A stretch of 40,123 nt of DNA from contig JAHREJ010000043.1 in the NCBI GenBank assembly GCA_021733645.1, positions 1-40,123 on the forward strand. Reading direction: 5' to 3'. Source of the DNA: Bacillus subtilis subsp. subtilis. GTDB lineage: Bacteria; Pseudomonadota; Gammaproteobacteria; Xanthomonadales; Xanthomonadaceae. Made by a program: the position numbers and the translations under genes. Under the pieces are notes generated by a model that saw only the letters and a list, made by a program, of their open reading frames with translations, made no database searches and was not told the DNA's origin. Shown here piece after piece: positions 27,666 through 35,471 of the stretch. Within the stretch, counting starts at the first letter, position 1; each line of letters starts with the position of its first letter.

Positions 27666-27845
27666 ATGGCCGAGAAAAAAGCCTACCCGCTGCGGATCAA
27701 CGCCGACATCCTGGCGGCGTTGCAGCGCTGGGCCGATGATGAACTGCGCAGCGCCAACGCGCAGATTGAATACGTGCTCCGCGATGCGCTGCGCAAAGCG
27801 GGACGCCTTCCCAAATCCGACTCAAGCAAGGAGAGCTCACCATGA
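27666..27845 (+). CDS. Arc-like ribbon-helix-helix DNA-binding protein
   Basis: The 59-aa protein fits the Arc/MetJ ribbon-helix-helix fold: a short strand ([10 protein letters not shown], residues 6-15) that would insert in the major groove, then two helices ([14 protein letters not shown] and [16 protein letters not shown]). The tail is polar. It lies directly behind the SPFH gene and overlaps the DUF4177 gene by four bases (ATGA). It is a likely autoregulator of this operon through the TTGATATC repeat at 26739-26757. It also resembles antitoxins, but no toxin gene is adjacent. Confidence 0.82.
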   Translation: MAEKKAYPLRINADILAALQRWADDELRSANAQIEYVLRDALRKAGRLPKSDSSKESSP

Positions 27846-28021
27846 GCAAACGCTGGAGCTACCTCACCGTTGAGGTGAAACCCAACTGGACCGGCAGCAT
27901 CGATACCGAGGAAGTGCAGACCGTACTGAACAGGCATGGCCAGCTGGGCTGGGAACTGATCAACATCGTGTTTGCCGCGCCGATGACCCCGGCGGTGCTG
28001 TTGTTCAAGAAGGAGCTTTGA
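27842..28021 (+). CDS. Small DUF4177-like protein
   Basis: The 59-aa ORF ([18 protein letters not shown]..., ending [13 protein letters not shown]: [11 protein letters not shown]) has the DUF4177 pattern: an initial strand with WSY/TVEV, a helix ([14 protein letters not shown]), the signature [12 protein letters not shown], and a closing strand. DUF4177 proteins are small and of unknown function. The start overlaps the RHH gene by four bases and the stop is one base before the next ATG, so the four genes are translationally coupled. AAGGAGAG inside the RHH gene serves as RBS. Confidence 0.82.
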   Translation: MSKRWSYLTVEVKPNWTGSIDTEEVQTVLNRHGQLGWELINIVFAAPMTPAVLLFKKEL

Positions 28022-28022
28022 G

Positions 28023-29315
28023 ATGCGCCTGCGTGGTCTGACGTTGTTGCTGCTGTCCGCGCTGGCCTTGAATGCCTGGGCCGCCACGCCCGAGCAGACC
28101 GCCACCCAACTGCTGGATCGGCTGCAGGCCGGTGAGGTGTCAGCGGCCGAGGCGATGTTCACCGACGACATGGCCAAGGCCGTGCCTGCCGCCCGCTTGC
28201 AGGCCCTGTGGCAGTCGTTGGGCGCGCTGGGCCAGCGCGACGCGCCTCAGGTGGTGGCCCGCGGTGGCCTGCAGGTGGTGGTGCAACGCCTGCACTTTGC
28301 CAATGGCGTCCTCGATGCACAGGTGGCGGTGGACGCGCAGGGCCGGATTGCCGGGCTGAACTTTGCGCCAGCGCAGGCCCCGGCGGCGGCGGCGCCCCCG
28401 CCCCCGCCGGCCGATGCCGGCTACCGCGAGCAGCCCGCCGAGGTGATCAGCGCCAAAGGCAACCTGCCGGCCACCCTCGCCCTGCCCGAGGGCAAGGGAC
28501 CGTTCCGCGCGGTGGTTCTGGTGCACGGCTCGGGTCCGCAGGACCGCGATGAAACCATCGCGGCCAACCGACCGTTCCTGGATGTCGCGCGGGGCCTGGC
28601 CGCCCACGGCATCGCCGTGCTGCGTTACGACAAGCGCACGCGGGTACGGCCGCAGGATTTCCGCGGCGATTACACGATGGACGATGAAACCACCGACGAC
28701 GCCGTGGCGGCGGTCGCCACGCTGGCGCGTACCAGCGGCATCGACCCCGCGCACCTCTACGTGATGGGCCACAGCCAGGGCGGCATGCTGGCCCCGCGCA
28801 TCGCCGCGCGCTCCGGCCAGGTGGCCGGGCTGATTCTGTGGGCGGCACCGGCGCGTTCACTGTTGACCCTGCTGCCCGAACAGAACCGCTATCTGCTGGG
28901 GCTGGACGGCCAGATCACGCCGGACGATCAGACCTTCCTGGACACCCTGGACCGTCAGATCGCCGCCGTACGCAGTGATGCGGCCGTATCGCCGGCAGAC
29001 CTGCCGCTGGGCCTGCCGGCCCGCTATTGGCGCGCGTTCGACGCGATCGATCCGGTGGCCGACGCCAAGGCGTTGCCGCTGCCGATGCTGTTGCTGCAGG
29101 GCGGCCGCGACTTCCAGGTAGTCGATACCGATTGGCAGCGATGGCAGCGCGGGCTGGCCCGTCAGCGCCAGGTGAGCTTCAAGCACTACCCGTCACTGAA
29201 CCACCTCGGCATCGCCGGTGAAGGCCGCGGTTCGCTGCAGGAATACAGCCGCCCCGGGCATGTGCTGCCGGCCCTGATCGATGATGTGGCCCGCTGGATC
29301 GGAGCGCAGCGATGA
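28023..29315 (+). CDS. Exported alpha/beta hydrolase with N-terminal DUF3887-like domain
   Basis: The 430-aa protein has a signal peptide (1-20, ending AWA-A). The domain at about 22-115 (ATQLLDRLQAGEVSAAEAMFTDDM, then LQALWQSLGALGQ) resembles DUF3887, often joined to secreted hydrolases. A Pro/Ala linker (117-131) leads to the hydrolase, with the oxyanion motif VLVHGSGPQDRDE, nucleophile S251 in GHSQGG, an Asp candidate in GGRDFQV and the final His in SLNHLG. It is likely a periplasmic esterase or peptidase-like enzyme; the substrate is unknown. It is coupled to DUF4177 (1 base) and to the next gene (ATGA). Confidence 0.9.
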   Translation: MRLRGLTLLLLSALALNAWAATPEQTATQLLDRLQAGEVSAAEAMFTDDMAKAVPAARLQALWQSLGALGQRDAPQVVARGGLQVVVQRLHFANGVLDAQVAVDAQGRIAGLNFAPAQAPAAAAPPPPPADAGYREQPAEVISAKGNLPATLALPEGKGPFRAVVLVHGSGPQDRDETIAANRPFLDVARGLAAHGIAVLRYDKRTRVRPQDFRGDYTMDDETTDDAVAAVATLARTSGIDPAHLYVMGHSQGGMLAPRIAARSGQVAGLILWAAPARSLLTLLPEQNRYLLGLDGQITPDDQTFLDTLDRQIAAVRSDAAVSPADLPLGLPARYWRAFDAIDPVADAKALPLPMLLLQGGRDFQVVDTDWQRWQRGLARQRQVSFKHYPSLNHLGIAGEGRGSLQEYSRPGHVLPALIDDVARWIGAQR

Positions 29316-29866
29316 GCGCGGCATCGGGGGCGGCCAAGGACTTCGCCGTGGCCCCTGCACCGGTGTGGCGGCTGTTATGGTTGTGGGTGCCGATGCTGGC
29401 CTGCGCAGGGCTGATCGTGACCCTGACGCTGCAATCGGCACAGCGCACCCCGCACGAACTGTGGCTGACCTTGCCGTTCCTGGCCCTGCTGACGGTGGTG
29501 TTGAGCGCCGCGTTCTTCCGCCGCCGCATCCAGGTGCAGGGCAGCACGCTGGAGGTGGTGGCCACGTTCTACCGCAAGCGCGTCCCGGTGGACGCCATGC
29601 AGCTTGATCGCGCGCGGGTAGTGGACCTGGCCGAGTACGGCAACCTGGCCCCGGTCATCAAGACCAACGGCTATGCGATGCCCGGCTTCAAATCCGGCCA
29701 CTACCGCCTGCGCGACCGCAGCAAGGCCTTCTGCCTGATTACCGATGCCAGCAGCGTGCTGTACCTGCCGCTGCGCGACGGCAGTGCGCTGGTGATCAGC
29801 CCGGAGCAGCCGCGCGCGTTGCTGGCGGCGCTGCAGGCGCTGGCCGGGCCGGCCCGCGCGCACTAA
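29312..29866 (+). CDS. Membrane protein with bacterial PH-like domain
   Basis: The 184-aa protein has two membrane segments (about 20-41 and 51-69) followed by a beta-rich region (VQGSTLEVVATFYRKRVPVDAMQLDRARVVDL, then YRLRDRSKAFCLITDASSVLYLPLRDGSALVISPEQP). This resembles bacterial PH (bPH) domains fused to paired membrane helices. The function is unknown. The ATG overlaps the hydrolase stop by four bases, so it belongs to the SPFH-led transcript. Confidence 0.78.
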   Translation: MSAASGAAKDFAVAPAPVWRLLWLWVPMLACAGLIVTLTLQSAQRTPHELWLTLPFLALLTVVLSAAFFRRRIQVQGSTLEVVATFYRKRVPVDAMQLDRARVVDLAEYGNLAPVIKTNGYAMPGFKSGHYRLRDRSKAFCLITDASSVLYLPLRDGSALVISPEQPRALLAALQALAGPARAH

Positions 29867-29875
29867 GCTGAGGGC

Positions 29876-30682
29876 ATGCGCCCTGCCCCTGCCCTGTTGA
29901 TCAATACCGCCGACATCGAGCTGTGGCCCGGTGGCCTGCTGCGCGCGCGCAGCAACGCCGATGCCCGCGCGCTGGCACAGGCCCGTTGGGTGCTGCGGCG
30001 CAAGCGCGACGGGCGCTACCTGGCGGTGGTGTCGGCGCGCGGGGTGTTGCCCCTGGTGCCGCGCTTGATGCGCGAGGACGGCATCGACGCTGCGCTGGAC
30101 GCACTGGACCGGCCTTGGCTCGCACATGGCCGGGGCGGGCTGCCCGACACCCTGCTCCCCCTGACGGGGCTGCAGCACCGCCTGCACCAGTTGGGCATCG
30201 ATGCCGACCGCTATGAGGCGGCCACCGGGCTGGCGCTGGAAGCCGAGCCGGCACAGCTGCAGCTGGCCGGCGTCGACCGTTATCGGCGCCCGCTGTGGCT
30301 GCGCCGCGCGGCCGCACGCGGCTGGCAACGCCTGCAACGGGCCGCAGCCGGCGATGGCATCGTGCTGGAGGCGATCTCCGGCTACCGCAGCCATGCCTAT
30401 CAACTGGGTATTTTCGAGCGCAAACGCGCACGCGGGCTGACCGTGGATGCCATTCTCAAGGTCAATGCCGCGCCCGGTTACAGCGAGCATCACAGCGGGT
30501 TCGCGCTGGATATCGGCACGCCCGGCGAACCGCCTGCTGAAGAGAGCTTTGAACACACCGCCGCCTTTGCATGGCTGCAGGGCAACGCAGCGCAGTTCGG
30601 CGTCCAGTTGAGCTACCCGCGCGGCAACCCGCACGGCATCGTCTACGAGCCGTGGCACTGGTGCTGGCGCGACGCCGGGTAG
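29876..30682 (+). CDS. M15-family (VanY-like) D-Ala-D-Ala carboxypeptidase
   Basis: The 268-aa protein carries the VanY motif SxHxxGxAxD as SEHHSGFALD (203-212), with zinc ligands H205 and D212, and EPWHW with catalytic E258 and third ligand H261. ISGYRSHAYQLGIF is also typical. These enzymes cut the terminal D-Ala of peptidoglycan peptides or a related bond. Oddly, no signal peptide is visible, and an N-terminal region of about 135 residues precedes the peptidase. It may therefore act in the cytoplasm on recycled precursors, or leave by another route. It lies 9 bases after the PH-like gene. Confidence 0.88.
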   Translation: MRPAPALLINTADIELWPGGLLRARSNADARALAQARWVLRRKRDGRYLAVVSARGVLPLVPRLMREDGIDAALDALDRPWLAHGRGGLPDTLLPLTGLQHRLHQLGIDADRYEAATGLALEAEPAQLQLAGVDRYRRPLWLRRAAARGWQRLQRAAAGDGIVLEAISGYRSHAYQLGIFERKRARGLTVDAILKVNAAPGYSEHHSGFALDIGTPGEPPAEESFEHTAAFAWLQGNAAQFGVQLSYPRGNPHGIVYEPWHWCWRDAG

Positions 30683-30944
30683 TGCCGAGCCATGCTCGGC
30701 AAGGCCGTTGATCGCATTGTTCCGTGTTGCCGAGCATGGCTCGGCACTACCGGGGGCGTTGTGTTGCCGAGCATGGCTCGGCATTACCGGGGCGTCGTGT
30801 TGCTGGTGCTGCTGCTGGCGCGAGGTCGGGTAGTGCCGAGCCATGCTCGGCAAGGCCGTTGATCGCGTTGTTCCGTGTTGCCGAGCATGGCTCGGCACTA
30901 CCGGGCGTCTTGTTGCCGAGCGTGGCTCGGCACTACCGGGCGGC
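30677..30944. repeat. Cluster of GTAG/REP hairpins with two near-identical inverted pairs
   Basis: Six copies of the GCCGAGC hairpin fill the region between the M15 and glycosylase genes. Two composite units, 30678-30751 and 30829-30902, each consist of perfect 25-base arms around a 24-base loop; each arm is itself a hairpin. The units differ at one position in the loop. Single extra copies lie at 30766-30782 and 30914-30933. Inverted REP pairs of this kind are called REPINs and are moved by RAYT transposases in other species; no RAYT gene is in the window. Confidence 0.9.
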
Positions 30945-31619
30945 TCAATCCTGGGAGCGGTTGGTTTTTTCTTTTGCGTCCGCGCTGAAATCGGCGATGC
31001 GCCACAGGTACAGGCTGGCGTAGGTCCGGTACGGACCCCAGGCCTCGCCGCGGGCCTGCAGTTCCTTGGGGGTCGGCATGGCCTCGGCCTTGTCCACCCG
31101 CTGGGCGCCCTTGCGGATGCCCAGGTCGTCGATCGGCAGGATATCCGGCCGGCCCAGCCGGAACATCAGCATCATCTCCACCGTCCAGCGGCCAATGCCG
31201 CGGATCGGCACCAGCGCGTCGATGATCGCGCCGTGTTCCATCACCGACATCCGGCGCAGGTCGGGAATCTCACCGGCAGCCTCGCGCCGGGCCAGGTCGC
31301 GCAGCGCCAGCGCCTTGTTGCCCGATACACCGCAGGCGCGCAGGGCGGCATCGTCGATACGGCCCAGGGTGTTGGCATGCAGGCGCACACTGTCGATGGC
31401 CACTTCCACCCGCCCCACGATCGTTGCGGCAGCCTTGCCACTGAGCTGCTGGAACAGGATCGCGCGCGCCAGTGCATCCACCGGATCGAAGGTTTTTGAC
31501 CAGCCCGGCGGCGGCGCGATCGGACCCAGCCGTTTCATCCACGTGCCCAGCCGGCGATCGCGCCGGCTCAACCACGCGTGCGCCTGCTCCACGTCGAACC
31601 CACGGCTGAAGCGAGGCAT
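30945..31619 (-). CDS. DNA-3-methyladenine glycosylase (AlkA-type, HhH-GPD)
   Basis: The 224-aa protein removes alkylated bases in base excision repair. It has the helix-hairpin-helix IRGIGRWTVEMMLMF (139-153) followed by RPDILPIDDLGIRKG, with the catalytic aspartate at D165. The N-terminal AlkA domain is missing, as in short MAG II/Mag-type enzymes. It starts one base after the DUF423 stop and is probably co-transcribed with it. The stop codon sits at the edge of the REP cluster. Confidence 0.93.
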   Translation of the reverse strand: MPRFSRGFDVEQAHAWLSRRDRRLGTWMKRLGPIAPPPGWSKTFDPVDALARAILFQQLSGKAAATIVGRVEVAIDSVRLHANTLGRIDDAALRACGVSGNKALALRDLARREAAGEIPDLRRMSVMEHGAIIDALVPIRGIGRWTVEMMLMFRLGRPDILPIDDLGIRKGAQRVDKAEAMPTPKELQARGEAWGPYRTYASLYLWRIADFSADAKEKTNRSQD

Positions 31620-31620
31620 G

Positions 31621-31992
31621 TCAGCGCCGCAGTGCGTTCAGGCCATACACCAGCCAGCCCACCATCAGCGCGGTGCCGCCCACCGGGGCCAGCTGCGTAC
31701 TGAGCTTCCAGACCGCGCCCGCTACCAGGCTGCCGGAAAACAGCAGCGTGCCGATCAGCAGCACGTACAGCGCCAGCTTGCCCACGCTGTTCTGCTGGGT
31801 GGGCCCAAGCGCGGCCAGCGCCACGCCGTGGCCAAAGGCATAGAGCGCGGCAGTGGTGACATGGGATTGCGCCAACGGGTCGGCGATGCCGTGCGAGGCG
31901 TAGGCCGACAGGCCTACCGCGGTGGCCGCCAGCACCCCGCCCAGGCAGGCCAGCAGGGAGGGTTTGCGTGCGCGTCGTTCAAGGTTGAGCAT
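31621..31992 (-). CDS. DUF423 family small membrane protein
   Basis: The 123-aa protein has about four membrane segments (13-32, 46-62, 70-88, 98-117). The DUF423 signature is seen in LGGVLAATAVGLSAYASHG, AALYAFGHGVALAALG and LLFSGSLVAGA. E. coli YgdD belongs here; the role is unknown. The RBS is GAAGGA. The next gene, the glycosylase, begins one base after its stop. Confidence 0.88.
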   Translation of the reverse strand: MLNLERRARKPSLLACLGGVLAATAVGLSAYASHGIADPLAQSHVTTAALYAFGHGVALAALGPTQQNSVGKLALYVLLIGTLLFSGSLVAGAVWKLSTQLAPVGGTALMVGWLVYGLNALRR

Positions 31993-32012
31993 GCGGGCAT
32001 CCTTCGATGAAT

Positions 32013-32028
32013 GCTCCGCGGGCGGAGC
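32013..32028. other. Hairpin upstream of the DUF423 gene
   Basis: GCTCCGC-GG-GCGGAGC forms a perfect 7-bp stem, about 20 bases upstream of the DUF423 start, next to an A9 run on the plus strand. On the minus strand the T run precedes the hairpin, so it is not a normal terminator in that direction. Confidence 0.4.
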
Positions 32029-32032
32029 AAAA

Positions 32033-32063
32033 AAAAACGCGCCGCAGGGAGCGGCGCGTTTTT
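32033..32063 (-). terminator. Terminator of the SRPBCC-type gene
   Basis: AAAAACGCGCCGC-AGGGA-GCGGCGCGTTTTT is a perfect 13-bp stem including A/T arms, placed 32 bases after the stop of the gene at 32096-33175; a T run follows in the minus direction. Confidence 0.9.
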
Positions 32064-32095
32064 CGTCGTGCGTTACATCACCAGCGACCGTCGGT

Positions 32096-33175
32096 TTACT
32101 TGACGGCCCAGTAGATGTCGTACGTGCCTTCCGGCGTGAACGACTTGTCCACCCCATCCTTCCAGGACTCGTAAGGACGGTCGATCACTTCGTTGCCATT
32201 GGTCACCGACCACGCACGCAGGGCGTTGCGGGCGATGTCCAGGCCAGCCATGTGGCCGGTGTAGGCCGCGTGCGCCGAACGGTGCGGAGCAACGTGCACG
32301 TACTTGACCGGGGCACCGGCATCGATCTTCACCGTCAGGGCGTCAGCCGACGCACCGGTGGCACCCTTCTTCTTGACCGGCTGGGCCACGTCGAAGGCGT
32401 ACTTCTCGGCACCGAAATCGGTGGTGATGATGCGGAACGGACCGGCGGCTTCGAGGTCATTGGCCTCCATCACGCGCTTGATCCACTCCTGGTTGTCCTT
32501 GATGGACTTGGTGATCGTGTCCTGGCCGCGATCGACGTTGCCGGCGGTGACCACCAGCAGGTCTTCGACCGGCACGTCCACGATGGCCAGATCGGTCAGC
32601 GGGGCTTCGGCGGTGCGGTAGTCGATGTTGGGCACCGTGGCCAGCATGTTGGCCATGCGCGACAGACCCAGCTTCAGGTCGTCACCCACGTGACGGCTGA
32701 CGTACAGACCCGCGTAACGGCCAAACAGGTTGAAGCCGTACTTGATGCTGTAGTCCTGGGTGATCTTGACGTTGCGGCCACCCTTGCCGGTCGGCTCCAG
32801 GGTGAAGCTGGTCTTCTTGTCGTGGCCCTTGGTCGGGTCCTCGATGGCGATGGACACCAGCTTGTTCTTCTCCGACTCGGTGATCTCCCAGCTGCCCTGG
32901 CCCAACGAGCTTTCCTTGGAGGAGTAATCCAGACGTGCGCCAACGCCGGCAGCAGGGCCGGAGAGCTTCAGTTCAACGGCGGGATCGCGCAGGACGAGCG
33001 GGTTCCAGTCCTTGAAGCGGCGCAGGCTGTTGACCGTGTCGAACACGATCGTCATCTTGCGGTTGGTCTCGATGCTTTCAGAAATATGGCGCTCGCCCGG
33101 CAGACATACGCCAATGATGACGAACAGGCCAGCCACGATCCCCAAGGCGATCAGGAACTCGATAATACGGGTCAT
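32096..33175 (-). CDS. Membrane-anchored SRPBCC protein with C-terminal effector-binding-like domain
   Basis: The 359-aa protein has one N-terminal membrane helix (4-24, IIEFLIALGIVAGLFVIIGVC). An SRPBCC (START/polyketide cyclase-like) domain follows, about 33-180: FDTVNSLRRFKDWNPLVLRDP, then GARLDYSSKESSLGQGSWEI. The C-terminal part (about 195-359, ending TPEGTYDIYWAVK) resembles the GyrI/AraC effector-binding fold. Both are ligand-binding folds, so it may bind small hydrophobic molecules outside the cytoplasm; no enzymatic residues are obvious. An RBS GGAG precedes the ATG. It is monocistronic. Confidence 0.75.
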   Translation of the reverse strand: MTRIIEFLIALGIVAGLFVIIGVCLPGERHISESIETNRKMTIVFDTVNSLRRFKDWNPLVLRDPAVELKLSGPAAGVGARLDYSSKESSLGQGSWEITESEKNKLVSIAIEDPTKGHDKKTSFTLEPTGKGGRNVKITQDYSIKYGFNLFGRYAGLYVSRHVGDDLKLGLSRMANMLATVPNIDYRTAEAPLTDLAIVDVPVEDLLVVTAGNVDRGQDTITKSIKDNQEWIKRVMEANDLEAAGPFRIITTDFGAEKYAFDVAQPVKKKGATGASADALTVKIDAGAPVKYVHVAPHRSAHAAYTGHMAGLDIARNALRAWSVTNGNEVIDRPYESWKDGVDKSFTPEGTYDIYWAVK

Positions 33176-33490
33176 TCAGAAGTCTCCGGGGCCGATCCCA
33201 CGGCCGGGTTGATTGAAGCGAAGCGCCAATCCTAGCAGGCTTCGCGGGTGTTGTTGATCAGGATTGGCGCACCGGTTTCCATGCCGGCTGCGGTTTTGCA
33301 TAGACAAGGAGCGGAACGATAGCGTATCGCACGTCTCAGCACGTAGCGGTTCGGGAATATTTCTTTGCCGGATTCGGCCGATTGGTCCCCGCGACGCCGC
33401 GCAGCCCTTGTCGCACAAGGGATCCGGGACATATTCAGGATATTGCACAAAGACCACCGGCAACGCCGCGCCGGTGGCCTTGGCGCGGCC
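33176..33490. other. Intergenic region, no gene supported
   Basis: These 315 bases lie between the SRPBCC-type gene and the response regulator. They contain a 7-bp hairpin CCCTTGT-CGC-ACAAGGG (33405-33421), a relatively AT-rich patch near 33350-33365 that probably holds the SRPBCC promoter, and the candidate terminator listed next. Open frames here have no RBS or family resemblance. Confidence 0.5.
33451..33477 (-). terminator. Candidate terminator of the two-component operon
   Basis: CCACCGGC / GCCGGTGG (33454-33461 with 33470-33477) forms an 8-bp stem with an 8-base loop; on the minus strand TCTTTGT follows. The U tract is weak. Confidence 0.5.
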
Positions 33491-34132
33491 TCAGACCAGT
33501 TGCAGCTCGAAGGCCTTCAGGACCGCCCGGGTGCGGTCGCGCACGCCCAGCTTGGACAGGATGTTGGACACGTGGTTCTTGATCGTGCCCTCGGCCACGC
33601 CCAGCGAATTGGCGATTTCCTTGTTGGAGAAACCGCTGGCCATCAACCGCAGGATCTCGGTCTCGCGGTCGGTCAGCGGGTCGGGCCGGTCCAGGCTGAC
33701 GAATTCGTTGCGCATGTGCTCCAGCCCGGACAGCAGGCGCTGGGTCACCGCCGGCTGCACCAGCGAACCGCCGTCGGCCACGGTACGGATCGCGCCGACC
33801 AGCTGCTCCAGGGTTACATCCTTGAGCAGGTAGCCCTTGGCCCCGGCCTTGAGCCCGGCCAGCACCAGCTGGTCGTCGTCAAAGGTGGTCAGGATGATGG
33901 TGGGCGGCAACTGGCCCAGCCGCGACAGCATCTGCAGCGCCTCCAGCCCGGACATCACCGGCATGCGCATGTCCATCAGCACCACGTCCGGCCGGATCTG
34001 CGGCACCACCTCGACCGCCTGGCGTCCGTCAGCGGCCTCGGCCACCACTTCGATCCCGTCGTCGAGCGCCAACAGCGAGCGGATTCCCTGCCGCACCAGG
34101 GTTTGGTCGTCGACCAGGCACACGCGAATCAT
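33491..34132 (-). CDS. NarL/FixJ-type response regulator (DesR-like)
   Basis: The 213-aa protein has a receiver domain (D8/D9, phospho-acceptor D54 in VVLMDMRMP, K in GAKGYLLKD) and a LuxR-type HTH (LTDRETEILRLMASGFSNKEIANSLGVAEGTIKNHVSNILSKLG). The ATG at 34132 was chosen over 34147 because AGGAG sits 7 bases before it. The gene starts 11 bases after the kinase stop. Together they form a two-component system; the pair resembles DesK/DesR, which senses membrane fluidity, but the signal here is unknown. Confidence 0.93.
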   Translation of the reverse strand: MIRVCLVDDQTLVRQGIRSLLALDDGIEVVAEAADGRQAVEVVPQIRPDVVLMDMRMPVMSGLEALQMLSRLGQLPPTIILTTFDDDQLVLAGLKAGAKGYLLKDVTLEQLVGAIRTVADGGSLVQPAVTQRLLSGLEHMRNEFVSLDRPDPLTDRETEILRLMASGFSNKEIANSLGVAEGTIKNHVSNILSKLGVRDRTRAVLKAFELQLV

Positions 34133-34143
34133 CAACGAACTCC

Positions 34144-35334
34144 TCATGTAACGGTGGCCAGCATCAACACTGGCGCGCCGGGAACCGAGGCGCGCAGGCG
34201 GAAGCCCTGACCCCGGCGGGTTTCAATCTGCAGCTCACCGCCGCATTGGTACAGGCGCTCACGCATGCCGCGCAGGCCGTTGCCCACCACGATACCGTCT
34301 GCGCCCACCCCGTCATCATGCGCCTGGATGACCACCTCGCCCTGGCTTTCACGCCGGACCTGGATCCACAGGTTGCGCGCGTTGGCGTGGCGCACCGCGT
34401 TGGTGATGATTTCCTGGGTGCAGCGCAGCAGGACGTGGGCGCGCTCGGGGTCTTCCACGTTCAGCGGCTCGGCGATATCCAGGTGGATGTCCAGCGACGG
34501 CACCTGCTCGGTCAAGGGGCGCAGCGCGGCCGCCAGGTCGATGGCGCCACTGTCGCGGATCTGGCTGACCGCCTCGCGCACGTCGGTGAGCAGCAGCTTG
34601 GCCAGGGTGTGGGCCTGGTGTACGTGTTCCTGGGCCTGGCCCTCGGTAAGGTGGCTGGCCACTTCCAGGTTCAGGCTCAGTGCGGTGAGGTGGTGGCCAA
34701 GCAGGTCATGCAGCTCGCGCGAGATGCGGGTGCGCTCGTTGACCCGGGCGCTTTCGGCCAGCAGCACGCGGGTGGCGCGCAGCTCGGTATTGAGCCGGCG
34801 CTGCTCCTCGCGGGCGTCGGTCTGCTGCCGGGCAACCAGGCTGGTCACGAAGATGAACATGGAGAACCCGCCATACAGCAGCGACTGCATCAGCGCCTCG
34901 AACAGCGGCATGCGCAGGATCAGGTAGTACACCGGCAGCACCGCCAGCTGGCTCAACAGCAGCCAGATCACCCCGCCGCGCACCTGCAGCATCCACGGGA
35001 TCACCCCGGCGGCGACCATCATCAGGATGCTGCCCAGCCCCGAGCCGCTGAGGTAGCTCACCCCCAGCGCCGAGGTGGTGAGCAGCAGCAGCACCACCCG
35101 GTCGTACCACGCCGAATGCCCGCCGCCATCGCGCAGGCCGCGGGTCAGCCAGAAGTAGCACCCGCCGAAGGCCAGGTAGGCGGTGAACAGCCACACCGCC
35201 CAACTGTCCAGGCCGTCGCCACGGTGGCGCAGCAGCGATTCGTACTGGGAATAGACAACGGGCAGACCGACCATGACCCAGGTGAACAGGCCGGCCAGTC
35301 GCAGTACTCGGGTTTGGCTCAGGTATCCCAGCAT
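34144..35334 (-). CDS. HisKA_3 sensor histidine kinase (DesK-like)
   Basis: The 396-aa kinase has about five or six membrane segments in residues 10-168, without a large periplasmic domain, then a linker coiled coil (170-200). The HisKA_3 dimerisation box RISRELHDLLGHHLTALSLNLEVA has phospho-acceptor H209. The ATPase domain shows NAVRHANARN, DDGVGADG and GNGLRGMRERL. Such kinases often sense the membrane itself. It is encoded directly upstream of its response regulator and is divergent from the GNAT-min cluster. Confidence 0.93.
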   Translation of the reverse strand: MLGYLSQTRVLRLAGLFTWVMVGLPVVYSQYESLLRHRGDGLDSWAVWLFTAYLAFGGCYFWLTRGLRDGGGHSAWYDRVVLLLLTTSALGVSYLSGSGLGSILMMVAAGVIPWMLQVRGGVIWLLLSQLAVLPVYYLILRMPLFEALMQSLLYGGFSMFIFVTSLVARQQTDAREEQRRLNTELRATRVLLAESARVNERTRISRELHDLLGHHLTALSLNLEVASHLTEGQAQEHVHQAHTLAKLLLTDVREAVSQIRDSGAIDLAAALRPLTEQVPSLDIHLDIAEPLNVEDPERAHVLLRCTQEIITNAVRHANARNLWIQVRRESQGEVVIQAHDDGVGADGIVVGNGLRGMRERLYQCGGELQIETRRGQGFRLRASVPGAPVLMLATVT

Positions 35335-35471
35335 GGACGCATCTTAGGCTGAACCTGCGCCCCTGCACTCCCACATAAGTAATGCCCGGCGATTCGCCCG
35401 GGCCGGCCACCCGTGCAATAATCCGACGAGGGTCCCTTGATGGACCAACCGCGTTACCCCACGGAGTCACA

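Noticed and set aside
27666..28021. RHH and DUF4177 genes as a toxin-antitoxin pair
   Set aside because: The DUF4177 protein does not resemble a known toxin, and both lie inside a longer operon behind the SPFH gene.
29375..30898. Minus-strand open frame of 507 codons opposite the PH-like and M15 genes
   Set aside because: It starts within the REP cluster and runs antisense to two real genes; the repeated N-terminal SHARQH-like segments are translated REP hairpins.
33176..33463. 95-codon minus-strand frame in the gap before the SRPBCC gene
   Set aside because: No RBS, Arg/Pro-rich composition, overlaps the likely promoter and a hairpin.
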